DNA of 5,112 nt from an uncultured Collinsella sp. (GCA_900555225.1 USKL01000132.1:1-5112); one strand, 5' to 3'; shown: positions 1-5,112, counted from the stretch's first letter. Translations and numbers: made by a program. The notes: generated by a model from the letters alone, not told the origin.

Positions 1-40
1 GATACCGGCGGATTGGGTAAAGGCCCCGCGTGACCGCCGC

Positions 41-165
41 GCGAGCGTGGAAATTTGGACGCCTATCGAATGAGAGTGGATTTTCGGACGGAATCAGCCT
101 CAAAACGCCCAAAAACCGTCCAAATATCCACCCTCATTTCCCGACCGTCCAAAATCCACGCTCAT
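41..165. repeat. Four-copy nested inverted repeat (REP/BIME-like intergenic palindrome)
   Basis: A ~22-bp motif with core GAGnGTGGAwwTTyGGACG occurs four times. Two copies are forward (41-62 and 70-91) and two are reverse-complemented (116-137 and 145-165). The spacers are symmetric: 7 bp between the forward pair, 7 bp between the reverse pair and 24 bp in the centre. The whole block is therefore one long imperfect palindrome centred near 103. Copies 70-91 and 116-137 differ at about 3 of 22 positions when folded. No T-tract follows, so a simple intrinsic terminator is unlikely. It may be a REP/BIME-like intergenic element, a MITE-like remnant or a multi-site operator. I see no supported gene in 1-474; two short open stretches at the left edge end at 33 and 73 and cannot be assigned. 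Confidence 0.75.
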
Positions 166-176
166 CCGCCGCCCGC

Positions 177-247
177 ACATCTCTCATATCTCATTCGTCT
201 CAAATACGAGAGATAACAGAAAGATGAGAGATAAATATGAGAGATAA
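177..247. promoter_or_regulatory. Operator-like module A: six 11-bp boxes in dyad arrangement
   Basis: The box consensus is ATGAGAGATAA. Forward boxes lie at 206-216 (ACGAGAGATAA), 224-234 and 237-247 (both exact). Reverse-complement boxes (consensus TTATCTCTCAT) lie at 177-187 (9/11), 184-194 (9/11) and 195-205 (7/11). Orientation switches exactly at 205/206, giving a dyad centre. The module is AT-rich compared with the flanking genes. It is the weaker twin of the module at 342-412. I infer that it is a binding array for a regulator, most simply the winged-helix protein encoded just downstream. Confidence 0.6.
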
Positions 248-294
248 CAATGCTGCAAAGAGACGGGCAACCATGGTATTGTCTCAATATAGAT

Positions 295-322
295 TGTTTT
301 ACCAGCAACAACATGTTTAAAT
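295..322 (+). promoter_or_regulatory. Weak candidate promoter between the two operator modules
   Basis: TTGTTT (295-300) and TTAAAT (317-322) are 16 bp apart and match the -35 and -10 consensus only partly (3/6 and 4/6). If used, transcription would start near 329 and module 342-412 would lie in the leader RNA. TAATAT or GATAAT inside that module are rival -10 elements, so the true promoter is unresolved. Confidence 0.25.
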
Positions 323-341
323 GAAACAAATGACAGACATC

Positions 342-412
342 TTATCTTTCATCTCTCACTCATCTCTAATATGAGAGATAACAGAAAGATGAGAGATAAT
401 TACGAGAGATAA
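342..412. promoter_or_regulatory. Operator-like module B: six 11-bp boxes in dyad arrangement
   Basis: Forward boxes lie at 371-381 (exact), 389-399 (exact) and 402-412 (ACGAGAGATAA). Reverse boxes lie at 342-352 (10/11), 349-359 (9/11) and 360-370 (9/11). The forward boxes start 18 and 13 bp apart, as in the module at 177-247, and orientation flips at 370/371. By my count 61 of 71 positions match module A at a fixed offset of 165 bp. A degenerate seventh box (CTGAGAGACGA) follows at 413-423. TAATAT (367-372) and GATAAT (395-400) resemble -10 elements, so bound protein could occlude a promoter. The module ends about 60 bp before the start codon of gene 1, which suggests autoregulation. Confidence 0.65.
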
Positions 413-460
413 CTGAGAGACGAAGGAAATTTATTCGCGGCATTCTCCGCAGAACCGAGC

Positions 461-467
461 GAAAGGA
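461..467 (+). promoter_or_regulatory. Ribosome binding site of gene 1
   Basis: GAAAGGA ends 7 bases before ATG 475. It is only 1 base from the in-frame GTG at 469, so ATG 475 is the better start. Confidence 0.7.
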
Positions 468-474
468 CGTGCAG

Positions 475-1941
475 ATGAACGAAAACGAACTGACCGGTCT
501 GCTCGAGTCTTTAAGGCGCATGGGCTCGGACGATTTTAACGTCGAGGTCAAGGAGAGCGCCATGACGCTTTCCCGCGACGTATGGGAAACGGTCAGCGCT
601 TTCGCAAACACCGCCGGCGGCATCATCGTGCTCGGAGTGAGCGAGCGCGCGGGTTTTGTCCCAGTTGCAAACTTTGAGACCGAGAAAGTGCTCAACCAAT
701 TCGTGGCGGGCATGGGCGATGCTGGCGGTCGCGGAAAGCTGGCCAATCCGCCCAAATACACCATTGAGCGCGTGGAGCTCCAGGGCACCGTGGTTCTGGT
801 CATCACGATTGAGGAGCTCGACCCGTCGAGCAAGCCGTGCTATGTCATAGAGCGGGGCGCTCAAGGTGGCAGCTACAAACGCATCGATGACAAAGATGTG
901 CCGCTTTCATCGACCGAGGTGCTCGCATTGGCGTCATACGGTCGAGCGACTCCGAGCGATCGCGATGCGGTGCCCGGCACGAGTGTGGGCGATCTCGACG
1001 AGTCGCTGGTCGACCGCACGATAGAACGCGCCTATTCGTTGACGCCTCGAGCGATGCGTGGTGCGACGGACAAGAAGACAAAGATGGAGCGCCTGAATCT
1101 CCTCGACTTCCAGGGCAATGTTACCAAGGCTGGACTCCTAGTTGCGGGCACCTACCCTCAGCAGTTCTATCCCAAGCTCTTCATTGATGTGGCTGTCCAT
1201 GCGGGAACTCAAAAGGGCGCTGCGGGACCGCTAAGATTTATGGACCGCACAGTCTGCGAGGGCACCCTGGGCGAGATGATTTCGGATACTGTCGCGGCTG
1301 TCGCCAAAAACCTGCGCCGCACCTCGACCGTCCAAGGCATCTCGCGTATCGACTCGCTGGAGATTCCCGAGGAGGTCCTGCGCGAGGCAGTCGCCAACGC
1401 GGTTATCCACAGGGAATACGGGGATCGGTTCTGTGGGCAATCGATTGCCGTCGACGTCTTTGACGATCGTGTCGAGGTGACGAATCCTGGCGGCCTTTAC
1501 GGGGGAATGACTCGCGAGAGCTTGTTTGATGGCAGCTCCCGATGCCGTAACGCGACGCTCGTGAAACTCATGTCGATTGTCCCGCTGCCGGATGGCGCAG
1601 GTTCGCCGGCTGAGGGCAATGGCTCGGGCATCCCGATGATGATCGATGCCATGCGCGCGCATGGTCTGGCCGAGCCCCTGTTCTGCCCGGGGTTCGATCG
1701 GTTCAAGGTCGTACTTTACCGTTCAAAGATTGAGCCGGTCGATCATGGCGGGGACTTGATTATGACGGCACTCAAGCGCTACGGCGAATTGGGGACGCGC
1801 GAACTGGCGGAGCGCACGGGACTCACGGTTTCCCAGGTTAGGGCACGCGTCAATGCGCTCATTGAGCAGGGTGAGCTTGAGCCGACGGCGCCGTTGACAA
1901 GCCGCAACCGCAAGTATCGACTGTCAGAGCGCGTGGAATAA
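475..1941 (+). CDS. COG2865-type ATP-binding transcriptional regulator with AlbA_2 (Schlafen-like) domain
   Basis: The 488-residue protein has three parts. The N-terminal AlbA_2 domain (about 1-140) carries the E-x-K motif VEVKES (23-28), FANTAGGIIVLGV (43-55) and SYKR (133-136). A GHKL/HATPase_c_4-like region, as in the so-called RecG C-terminal family, follows at about 285-415. Its N-box is REAVANAVIHREY (303-315, E304 and N308), then DRVEVTNPGGL (331-341) and the glycine box GNGSGIP (381-387). The C-terminus (about 425-488) is a winged helix, with TRELAERTGLTVSQVRARV as its helix-turn-helix. COG2865 proteins are annotated as predicted transcriptional regulators; this is family knowledge. 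The target is unknown. The upstream box modules suggest autoregulation. AlbA_2/Schlafen domains can also act on nucleic acids, so a nuclease or defence role is not excluded. It appears intact, stands alone and is convergent with gene 2. ATG 475 was chosen for its ribosome-site spacing. Confidence 0.9.
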   Translation: MNENELTGLLESLRRMGSDDFNVEVKESAMTLSRDVWETVSAFANTAGGIIVLGVSERAGFVPVANFETEKVLNQFVAGMGDAGGRGKLANPPKYTIERVELQGTVVLVITIEELDPSSKPCYVIERGAQGGSYKRIDDKDVPLSSTEVLALASYGRATPSDRDAVPGTSVGDLDESLVDRTIERAYSLTPRAMRGATDKKTKMERLNLLDFQGNVTKAGLLVAGTYPQQFYPKLFIDVAVHAGTQKGAAGPLRFMDRTVCEGTLGEMISDTVAAVAKNLRRTSTVQGISRIDSLEIPEEVLREAVANAVIHREYGDRFCGQSIAVDVFDDRVEVTNPGGLYGGMTRESLFDGSSRCRNATLVKLMSIVPLPDGAGSPAEGNGSGIPMMIDAMRAHGLAEPLFCPGFDRFKVVLYRSKIEPVDHGGDLIMTALKRYGELGTRELAERTGLTVSQVRARVNALIEQGELEPTAPLTSRNRKYRLSERVE

Positions 1942-1946
1942 ATGCG

Positions 1947-1995
1947 TTAGTGGACGAGGCGACCCAATAATCGACCCTCAATTGGCGCCCACTAA
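1947..1995. terminator. Long-loop inverted repeat between convergent genes 1 and 2
   Basis: TTAGTGGACG (1947-1956) pairs with CGCCCACTAA (1986-1995) over 9 of 10 positions, with a 29-nt loop. It starts 5 bases after the gene 1 stop, in the gap to the convergent gene 2. No T-tract follows on either strand, so if it helps termination it is not a standard intrinsic terminator. The rest of 1942-2041 shows nothing recognisable. Confidence 0.3.
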
Positions 1996-2041
1996 GGTAA
2001 AGCGGTTGTTGCTCAGTCGACGGTGATGCTAAAGACTCGGC

Positions 2042-2533
2042 TTACGCCGGCATGGCCCCGAACCCGTCCATCAAGAACAGCCTAAGAACCAGCTTGATGA
2101 CATTTCCCGGTTTGACTTCTGCCGCGTCAAAGACGTGGCACTCGGCGAGCTCGCTGCAGTATGCATAGATGTCGCGGATAAGGTCCGCGCCCGAAAGCGT
2201 AAACATGTAGCCTGCGTCCGAAAGCGCATTGGGCGCGGCGGGCAACTTGGCCATGTGGCAGAACGTTTGCAGGTCGGGCGCCATAACATTCTGGTAGTCG
2301 AGGTGGCCGTTGGCATCCTGTTCGGCAAGCTCCAATTGGCGCACAAAATCCAGCGCCACTGCCAGCACAAAGCTCGGCGTAGGCGCATTGACGTCCTGAG
2401 TGGTCGCCACAAGCCTGCCCGCCGCCTGCGTGACAAGCCAAGCGACCTCGCGCTGGCAGCGCACGGCCTTGCGCGTAACCGGCTTGATGGACGAAGAAGA
2501 AACGCTCCCCTTAGGCGGATTCGAAGCAGCCAT
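2042..2533 (-). CDS. Hypothetical 163-residue protein
   Basis: I do not recognise this protein. It begins with a Ser/Pro-rich, probably disordered segment (about 1-18). A basic patch (KPVTRKAVRCQREVAWLV, about 17-34) and an apparently helical body follow. The body includes PSFVLAVALDFVRQLELAEQ in the first half and LSGADLIRDIYAYCSELAEC in the second, and the protein ends in LRLFLMDGFGAMPA. There is no convincing signal peptide, transmembrane segment or metal motif, so a soluble cytoplasmic protein is likely. The start is well supported: GGGAGGG lies 5 bases upstream of the ATG on the minus strand. The reading frame is open throughout. It is divergent from gene 3 and convergent with gene 1, so it is probably transcribed alone. 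A regulatory or partner role with either neighbour cannot be inferred from sequence. Confidence 0.8.
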   Translation of the reverse strand: MAASNPPKGSVSSSSIKPVTRKAVRCQREVAWLVTQAAGRLVATTQDVNAPTPSFVLAVALDFVRQLELAEQDANGHLDYQNVMAPDLQTFCHMAKLPAAPNALSDAGYMFTLSGADLIRDIYAYCSELAECHVFDAAEVKPGNVIKLVLRLFLMDGFGAMPA

Positions 2534-2551
2534 AAGACCCTCCCATGAACA

Positions 2552-2573
2552 ATCCGGTCCAACAAGCCCGGAT
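2552..2573 (-). promoter_or_regulatory. Small hairpin in the gene 2 leader
   Basis: ATCCGG (2552-2557) and CCGGAT (2568-2573) form a 6-bp stem with a 10-nt loop, just upstream of the gene 2 ribosome site. It could be a leader hairpin or a short operator. It may also be chance in GC-rich DNA. Confidence 0.25.
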
Positions 2574-2590
2574 GAAACACGTGCTACATC

Positions 2591-2596
2591 AGTATA
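2591..2596 (-). promoter_or_regulatory. Candidate -10 element for gene 2
   Basis: Read on the minus strand this is TATACT (5/6 to TATAAT), preceded directly by TG and about 60 bases before the gene 2 start. The sequence at the -35 distance (TACCCC) is poor, so the call is weak. Confidence 0.3.
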
Positions 2597-2681
2597 CAGG
2601 GGAGTGGGGTAGCGGGGTACGAGCGCGCCAGCGGCAAATCGAGAGCATCAACGATGTGCCGATCGCGGAATGAGATCTCGT

Positions 2682-2707
2682 AATAATTGACTCTCGGTCA
2701 TATTATT
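2682..2707. promoter_or_regulatory. Operator-like inverted repeat upstream of gene 3
   Basis: AATAATTGAC (2682-2691) is mirrored by GTCATATTATT (2697-2707) around TCTCG, giving ten paired positions with a single bulged T at 2701. The right arm contains TATTAT (2701-2706, 5/6 to a -10 element), about 42 bases before the gene 3 start. A protein bound here would cover a likely promoter. No good -35 lies at the normal distance from TATTAT; TTGACT (2687-2692) is too close. A perfect palindrome GAGATCTC (2672-2679) lies just upstream. It could also act as an RNA hairpin. Confidence 0.45.
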
Positions 2708-2735
2708 GAGGGGCATGACTCGCGTTCGTATGGTT

Positions 2736-2742
2736 GTAGGTG
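2736..2742 (+). promoter_or_regulatory. Ribosome binding site of gene 3
   Basis: GTAGGTG ends 6 bases before ATG 2749. It overlaps the in-frame GTG at 2740, so ATG 2749 is the better start. The site is weaker than those of genes 2, 4 and 5. Confidence 0.5.
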
Positions 2743-2748
2743 CTGGCG

Positions 2749-3831
2749 ATGAACGACATTGACCTTGCTGTTCCGTTGATGGATGGACCAAGCTATGACC
2801 GTGCCTGCAGTCTCGTGCCTTCTGAATACGTTGAGGCATGGGAGTGGTTTCTGGGTGAGGAGCAGCGCGGCGGCGTTTGGACCAGCCTTCCGCACCACAC
2901 CAAGGAAGATAGCCCTCAGTATCAGTATCGTTTGAGAATTGGCTCGGACTTCTTTCCCGTAACGCGGGATTCAGGGATCTTCTGGCCGGGCCAGGATCGG
3001 GTGAAGCAAGATCCCAATAAGATCTTTGCGCTCTCGGTCCATAACTCTAAAAAGAGCTTCTACACCGATGTGCCTCCGCTCTATTTGGACGATGGTACGT
3101 GGGTCATTAAGTACTCGGTTCAAGCGCCGGGTACCGTTGGTTTTCGAGACCAGAATTACAACCGTAAAATGCTCAACTGCATGGAATGCGGCGTTCCGGT
3201 CGGAGTCATATTTGCAACCGAGGTGGGCTATAAGGTGCTCGGCCTTGCGTTTGTTGAGCGGTTCGAGCCCGAAAACGGATGGTTTGTTCTGCACGGTCCT
3301 GTTCATAAAGGCGGGCCGGACCCTCGTTTTGCGCCCGACATGAGTTATCTGAAGCGCATGCCCGTCGATATTGAGTTTGCCGGACAGGGTGCGACCGACG
3401 ACGAAAAGGTCCGCTATGCGTTAAGGCGCGAGCGATTGGGGCAACAATGGTTCCGCAAGCAGCTCGTTGCCGCCTATGACGGCCGTTGCGCGGTGTCGGA
3501 CTGTGGCGTCAGCGAAGCTCTGGAGGCTGCGCATATCGAGAATTACTCGGGACCCAAATCGCAGGTTGCCAGCAACGGCATTCTGCTTCGGCGCGACCTT
3601 CATTCCCTATTTGATGCTCACCTGATTTCGTTTGAGCCTGTTTGCGGCGAATATCGGCTGTGCGGATCGTACCTGCTGGATAAGACCGACTACGCTTCCT
3701 TTGCGGGTGCGACGCTAAGGCAGCCGAATGAGCGTCAGTGGCGACCCAATACGGTGTTTCTTGAGGCCCATCGCATTGAGTTCGATCGCTCGGAAAAGAA
3801 GCGTGAAAAGGCGGGGCTTCTGCCGTATTAG
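2749..3831 (+). CDS. Predicted restriction endonuclease: SRA/PUA-like domain plus C-terminal HNH nuclease
   Basis: The 360-residue protein ends in an HNH_2-type nuclease domain (about 240-295). A candidate zinc pair C247/C252 precedes AAHIENY (H262 as probable general base), SNGILLRRDLHSLFDAH (N276, H285) and a short tail. The N-terminal half follows the pattern I associate with COG3440-type predicted restriction endonucleases. That pattern is FFPVTRDSGIFWP (68-80), ALSVHNS with a downstream YTD (94-107), DDGTWVIKY (114-122), D134 and NRKML (138-142), then GVPVGVI (148-154) and YKVLGLAFVE (161-170). This resembles an SRA/PUA-like fold that could read modified bases. By inference it is a stand-alone, modification-dependent (type IV-like) restriction enzyme acting on DNA in the cytoplasm. 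No methyltransferase gene is nearby, which fits that reading. Catalytic residues appear intact. A homing or other HNH nuclease role is the main alternative. Confidence 0.85.
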   Translation: MNDIDLAVPLMDGPSYDRACSLVPSEYVEAWEWFLGEEQRGGVWTSLPHHTKEDSPQYQYRLRIGSDFFPVTRDSGIFWPGQDRVKQDPNKIFALSVHNSKKSFYTDVPPLYLDDGTWVIKYSVQAPGTVGFRDQNYNRKMLNCMECGVPVGVIFATEVGYKVLGLAFVERFEPENGWFVLHGPVHKGGPDPRFAPDMSYLKRMPVDIEFAGQGATDDEKVRYALRRERLGQQWFRKQLVAAYDGRCAVSDCGVSEALEAAHIENYSGPKSQVASNGILLRRDLHSLFDAHLISFEPVCGEYRLCGSYLLDKTDYASFAGATLRQPNERQWRPNTVFLEAHRIEFDRSEKKREKAGLLPY

Positions 3832-3864
3832 CGTATTTGGCTTTGGTATTCTTTGACGATCGTG

Positions 3865-3894
3865 TTGTTTGATCGGATCGCGTGGCGATACAAT
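3865..3894 (+). promoter_or_regulatory. Candidate promoter of gene 4
   Basis: TACAAT (3889-3894) matches a -10 element at 5 of 6 positions. TTGTTT (3865-3870) sits 18 bp upstream as a partial -35. Transcription would start near 3901, leaving a ~53-nt leader, so gene 4 could be expressed independently of gene 3. Confidence 0.45.
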
Positions 3895-3941
3895 CTCGCG
3901 CACGCCCGCCGGTGCATGCTCTTCCTGTTTTGTATAGCGAG

Positions 3942-3948
3942 AGGGGAG
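3942..3948 (+). promoter_or_regulatory. Ribosome binding site of gene 4
   Basis: AGGGGAG ends 5 bases before ATG 3954. This favours 3954 over the longer in-frame start at 3882, which has no ribosome site and lies upstream of the likely -10 element. Confidence 0.75.
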
Positions 3949-3953
3949 CGTGT

Positions 3954-4238
3954 ATGAGCTGGCGAGGCGATATTGCGATGGGGAAGTACGGAAAACTGCC
4001 GTGTGCCCTTATAGACAACAATATGTTTCCGAGCGTAGAGGTTGATTGCGGGTCGTTTGTCGTCACCTGCCCTTGCTGCGGCTCGCAAATACCGTGTCTC
4101 GATATTCGGTTCATCGATGCGCGCGACAGACTCAGCGACGAAGTGAGAAAACAGACAGGCGTTCATATGCCGGTGTATCCGGAGAAATGCCCTGTTTGTG
4201 GCCTCGATATCGTGTATGACGCCGGCGACGAGGGATAG
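3954..4238 (+). CDS. Small zinc-ribbon protein (94 aa), function unknown
   Basis: The protein has two CPxCG zinc knuckles: CPCCG (39-43) and CPVCG (79-83). C39, C42, C79 and C82 are the probable ligands of one zinc ion, about 36 residues apart. Extra cysteines are at 17, 32, 41 and 48. Between the knuckles lies a charged, probably helical segment (FIDARDRLSDEVRKQTG, 53-69). There is no signal peptide or membrane segment, so it is likely cytoplasmic. Two-knuckle zinc ribbons commonly mediate nucleic-acid or protein contacts; the specific role is unknown. It follows gene 3 on the same strand after 122 bases with its own candidate promoter, so co-transcription is possible but not required. Its end lies only 38 bases from the convergent gene 5. 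Confidence 0.75.
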   Translation: MSWRGDIAMGKYGKLPCALIDNNMFPSVEVDCGSFVVTCPCCGSQIPCLDIRFIDARDRLSDEVRKQTGVHMPVYPEKCPVCGLDIVYDAGDEG

Positions 4239-4244
4239 GTGATG

Positions 4245-4273
4245 CGGAGGAGCTGGCTGTGAAGGCTTCTCCG
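4245..4273. terminator. Hairpin between convergent genes 4 and 5 (possible bidirectional terminator)
   Basis: CGGAGGAGC (4245-4253) pairs with GCTTCTCCG (4265-4273) as a 9-bp stem with one G-U pair and an 11-nt loop. It lies 6 bases after the gene 4 stop and 3 bases beyond the gene 5 stop. The downstream T-tract is poor in both directions, so termination strength is uncertain. Confidence 0.45.
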
Positions 4274-4276
4274 TCT

Positions 4277-4963
4277 CTACAAATAAACCCCCTCACCGAG
4301 TTGCCTGTGGAACTCGGCGTGATGGTCGCGTGCCCAGGTAAAGAGCGCCTGGTCAAAGTCGGTGCGCGTGGTCGGGACGCCAAAGACGCCGGCAACTTCG
4401 ACGCGTATAAACTCCAGTGCCGGCAGCTTGTTGATGGCAGTGAGGGCAAACGGGGACGAGGGCTCCTCGAACAGATAGCGGCTGCCTTGCAGCGCGTCGC
4501 AACTGGTGCACGTGTTGCCGAGCGACGGGGCTTTGGAGGCTCGCGCGCCTACGGGCTTGTAGCCGCAGCGCTTATGAAGGTAGTCGCGGATCTCGCCCGG
4601 CACGCAGCCAAGAGCGGGCACGATGGCGAGTGCGTTGGCGTTGGCCGTGTCGATGGCAATGTGCCCGGACTCGTTGGGCGCGTGCGCGATGGCGACGCTC
4701 TCGTCGTTATCGGTTCGATAGGGAATGCCGAAGGCCGCGACCGAGGTCTCTTTGTGACACTTCCAGCACTCGCGCTTGCCCAGTACTAGATATATATACG
4801 GCGCTGAGGGGTCGGATCGGTCAACACCGGGCAGCCACTCGGCAAAGGGCTCGGGGTTGACGCCGCCGGGTACATACCAGACCTTCTTGGTCCGGTCCCA
4901 TTTGGCGCCCAGCGCCTTGGCTTCTTCTTTGTGCGAAAAGGGGACATCGAGCTCGGTGCGCAT
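4277..4963 (-). CDS. DUF5710-type protein with two CxxC zinc pairs
   Basis: The 228-residue protein starts with a DUF5710-like domain (about 2-45): LDVPFSHKEEAKALGAKWD, then KKVWYVPGG and PFAEWLP. This short module is widespread in bacteria and often joined to DNA-metabolism domains; its exact activity is not settled. A second region contains two separated cysteine pairs, CWKC (66-69) and CTSC (152-155), plus C120 and C133. They could fold together into a zinc ribbon interrupted by about 80 residues. The C-terminal third (about 170-228) is unrecognised and contains DFDQALFTWARDHHAEFHRQL. It is likely soluble and cytoplasmic. A nucleic-acid-related role is an inference only. The chosen start has AAGGAG 5 bases upstream; a longer in-frame start at 4999 lacks this support. 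It is convergent with gene 4. Confidence 0.8.
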   Translation of the reverse strand: MRTELDVPFSHKEEAKALGAKWDRTKKVWYVPGGVNPEPFAEWLPGVDRSDPSAPYIYLVLGKRECWKCHKETSVAAFGIPYRTDNDESVAIAHAPNESGHIAIDTANANALAIVPALGCVPGEIRDYLHKRCGYKPVGARASKAPSLGNTCTSCDALQGSRYLFEEPSSPFALTAINKLPALEFIRVEVAGVFGVPTTRTDFDQALFTWARDHHAEFHRQLGEGVYL

Positions 4964-4968
4964 GGCGG

Positions 4969-4974
4969 CTCCTT
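4969..4974 (-). promoter_or_regulatory. Ribosome binding site of gene 5
   Basis: On the minus strand AAGGAG lies 5 bases before the ATG at 4963. This decides that start over the in-frame ATG at 4999. Confidence 0.75.
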
Positions 4975-5064
4975 GGTGCTGCAGGTGCAAGTGGCCCAAG
5001 GATACCGCAGGGCGCAGACATCGCGGCGTTTTGCTGAGAAGTTGCGGTGCGGACTGATTGGTTA

Positions 5065-5084
5065 TGCCGATGGATATATCGGCA
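5065..5084. other. Short hairpin near the right edge
   Basis: TGCCGAT (5065-5071) and ATCGGCA (5078-5084) form a perfect 7-bp stem with a 6-nt loop. It could be a terminator stem for a gene entering from the right, or an operator upstream of gene 5. On the minus strand a frame open from the window edge ends in TAA at 5062-5064; it is only 16 codons long, too short to call. Nothing else is recognisable in 4975-5112. Confidence 0.35.
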
Positions 5085-5112
5085 AGTAGATGGTCGGCTT
5101 TTGGCTAGTTGG

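Noticed and set aside
177..412. CRISPR array
   Set aside because: The repeated unit is only 11 bp, occurs in both orientations and has no uniform spacers, so this is an operator-type array rather than CRISPR.
366..833. 155-codon open frame on the minus strand at the start of gene 1
   Set aside because: It is antisense to the AlbA_2 region and runs into the repeat array. Its translation is Ser/Arg/Pro-rich with no family signal, typical of a shadow frame in GC-rich DNA.
2071..2580. Alternative minus-strand frame of 169 codons overlapping gene 2
   Set aside because: Its translation is extremely Arg/Leu-rich, as expected from a shifted frame. The 2042-2533 frame has balanced composition and an ideal ribosome site.
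2715..2762. 15-codon leader peptide candidate overlapping the gene 3 start
   Set aside because: GAGGGG lies only one base before its ATG, too close for normal initiation, and the peptide shows no attenuator-like codon run.
3509..4114. 201-codon open frame on the minus strand across genes 3 and 4
   Set aside because: It is antisense to the HNH core and the zinc-ribbon gene, both of which have clear motifs. Its translation has no recognisable domain and low-quality composition.
4259..4789. 176-codon open frame on the plus strand opposite gene 5
   Set aside because: The minus strand carries the DUF5710 motif, paired cysteines and a good ribosome site. The plus-strand frame has none and is Arg/Gly/Val-rich.
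5062..5112. C-terminal end of a gene entering from the right on the minus strand
   Set aside because: The frame is only 16 codons within the window with no motif, so it cannot be distinguished from chance.

Overview
The window looks like a chromosomal stretch from a moderately high-GC Gram-positive bacterium with strong Shine-Dalgarno sites. The protein style (short solitary genes, Ala/Glu/Arg-rich, CPxCG zinc ribbons) suggests an actinobacterium of the Coriobacteriia, possibly Collinsella. This is an impression from composition and protein style. There is no rRNA or other phylogenetic marker here to prove it.

Layout. Positions 1-474 are non-coding and unusually structured. First come four copies of a ~22-bp motif in nested inverted order (41-165). 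Then come two 71-bp dyad-symmetric modules (177-247 and 342-412), each built from six copies of an 11-bp box, ATGAGAGATAA or its complement, and placed exactly 165 bp apart. They lie upstream of gene 1 (475-1941, +), a COG2865-type regulator with an AlbA_2/Schlafen-like N-terminus, a GHKL ATPase-like middle and a winged-helix C-terminus. Gene 2 (2042-2533, -) is an unrecognised 163-aa protein convergent with gene 1. Across a ~215-bp divergent intergenic region that holds an operator-like inverted repeat is gene 3 (2749-3831, +), a predicted restriction endonuclease: a probable SRA/PUA-like modified-DNA reader followed by an HNH nuclease. Gene 4 (3954-4238, +) is a 94-aa two-knuckle zinc-ribbon protein. 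Gene 5 (4277-4963, -) is a DUF5710-type protein with two separated CxxC pairs. The last ~150 bp carry a small hairpin and no supported gene.

How the parts may work together. All five genes look like single-gene units: neighbours are convergent, divergent or separated by a promoter-sized gap. No classical operon is visible. The likeliest functional pairing is gene 1 with its own upstream box modules, meaning autoregulation by a DNA-binding ATPase-like protein. Gene 3 reads as a stand-alone, modification-dependent (type IV-like) restriction factor. A modest accessory or defence flavour is plausible, but nothing here proves a multi-gene system. The most striking signal is the duplicated operator architecture before gene 1.
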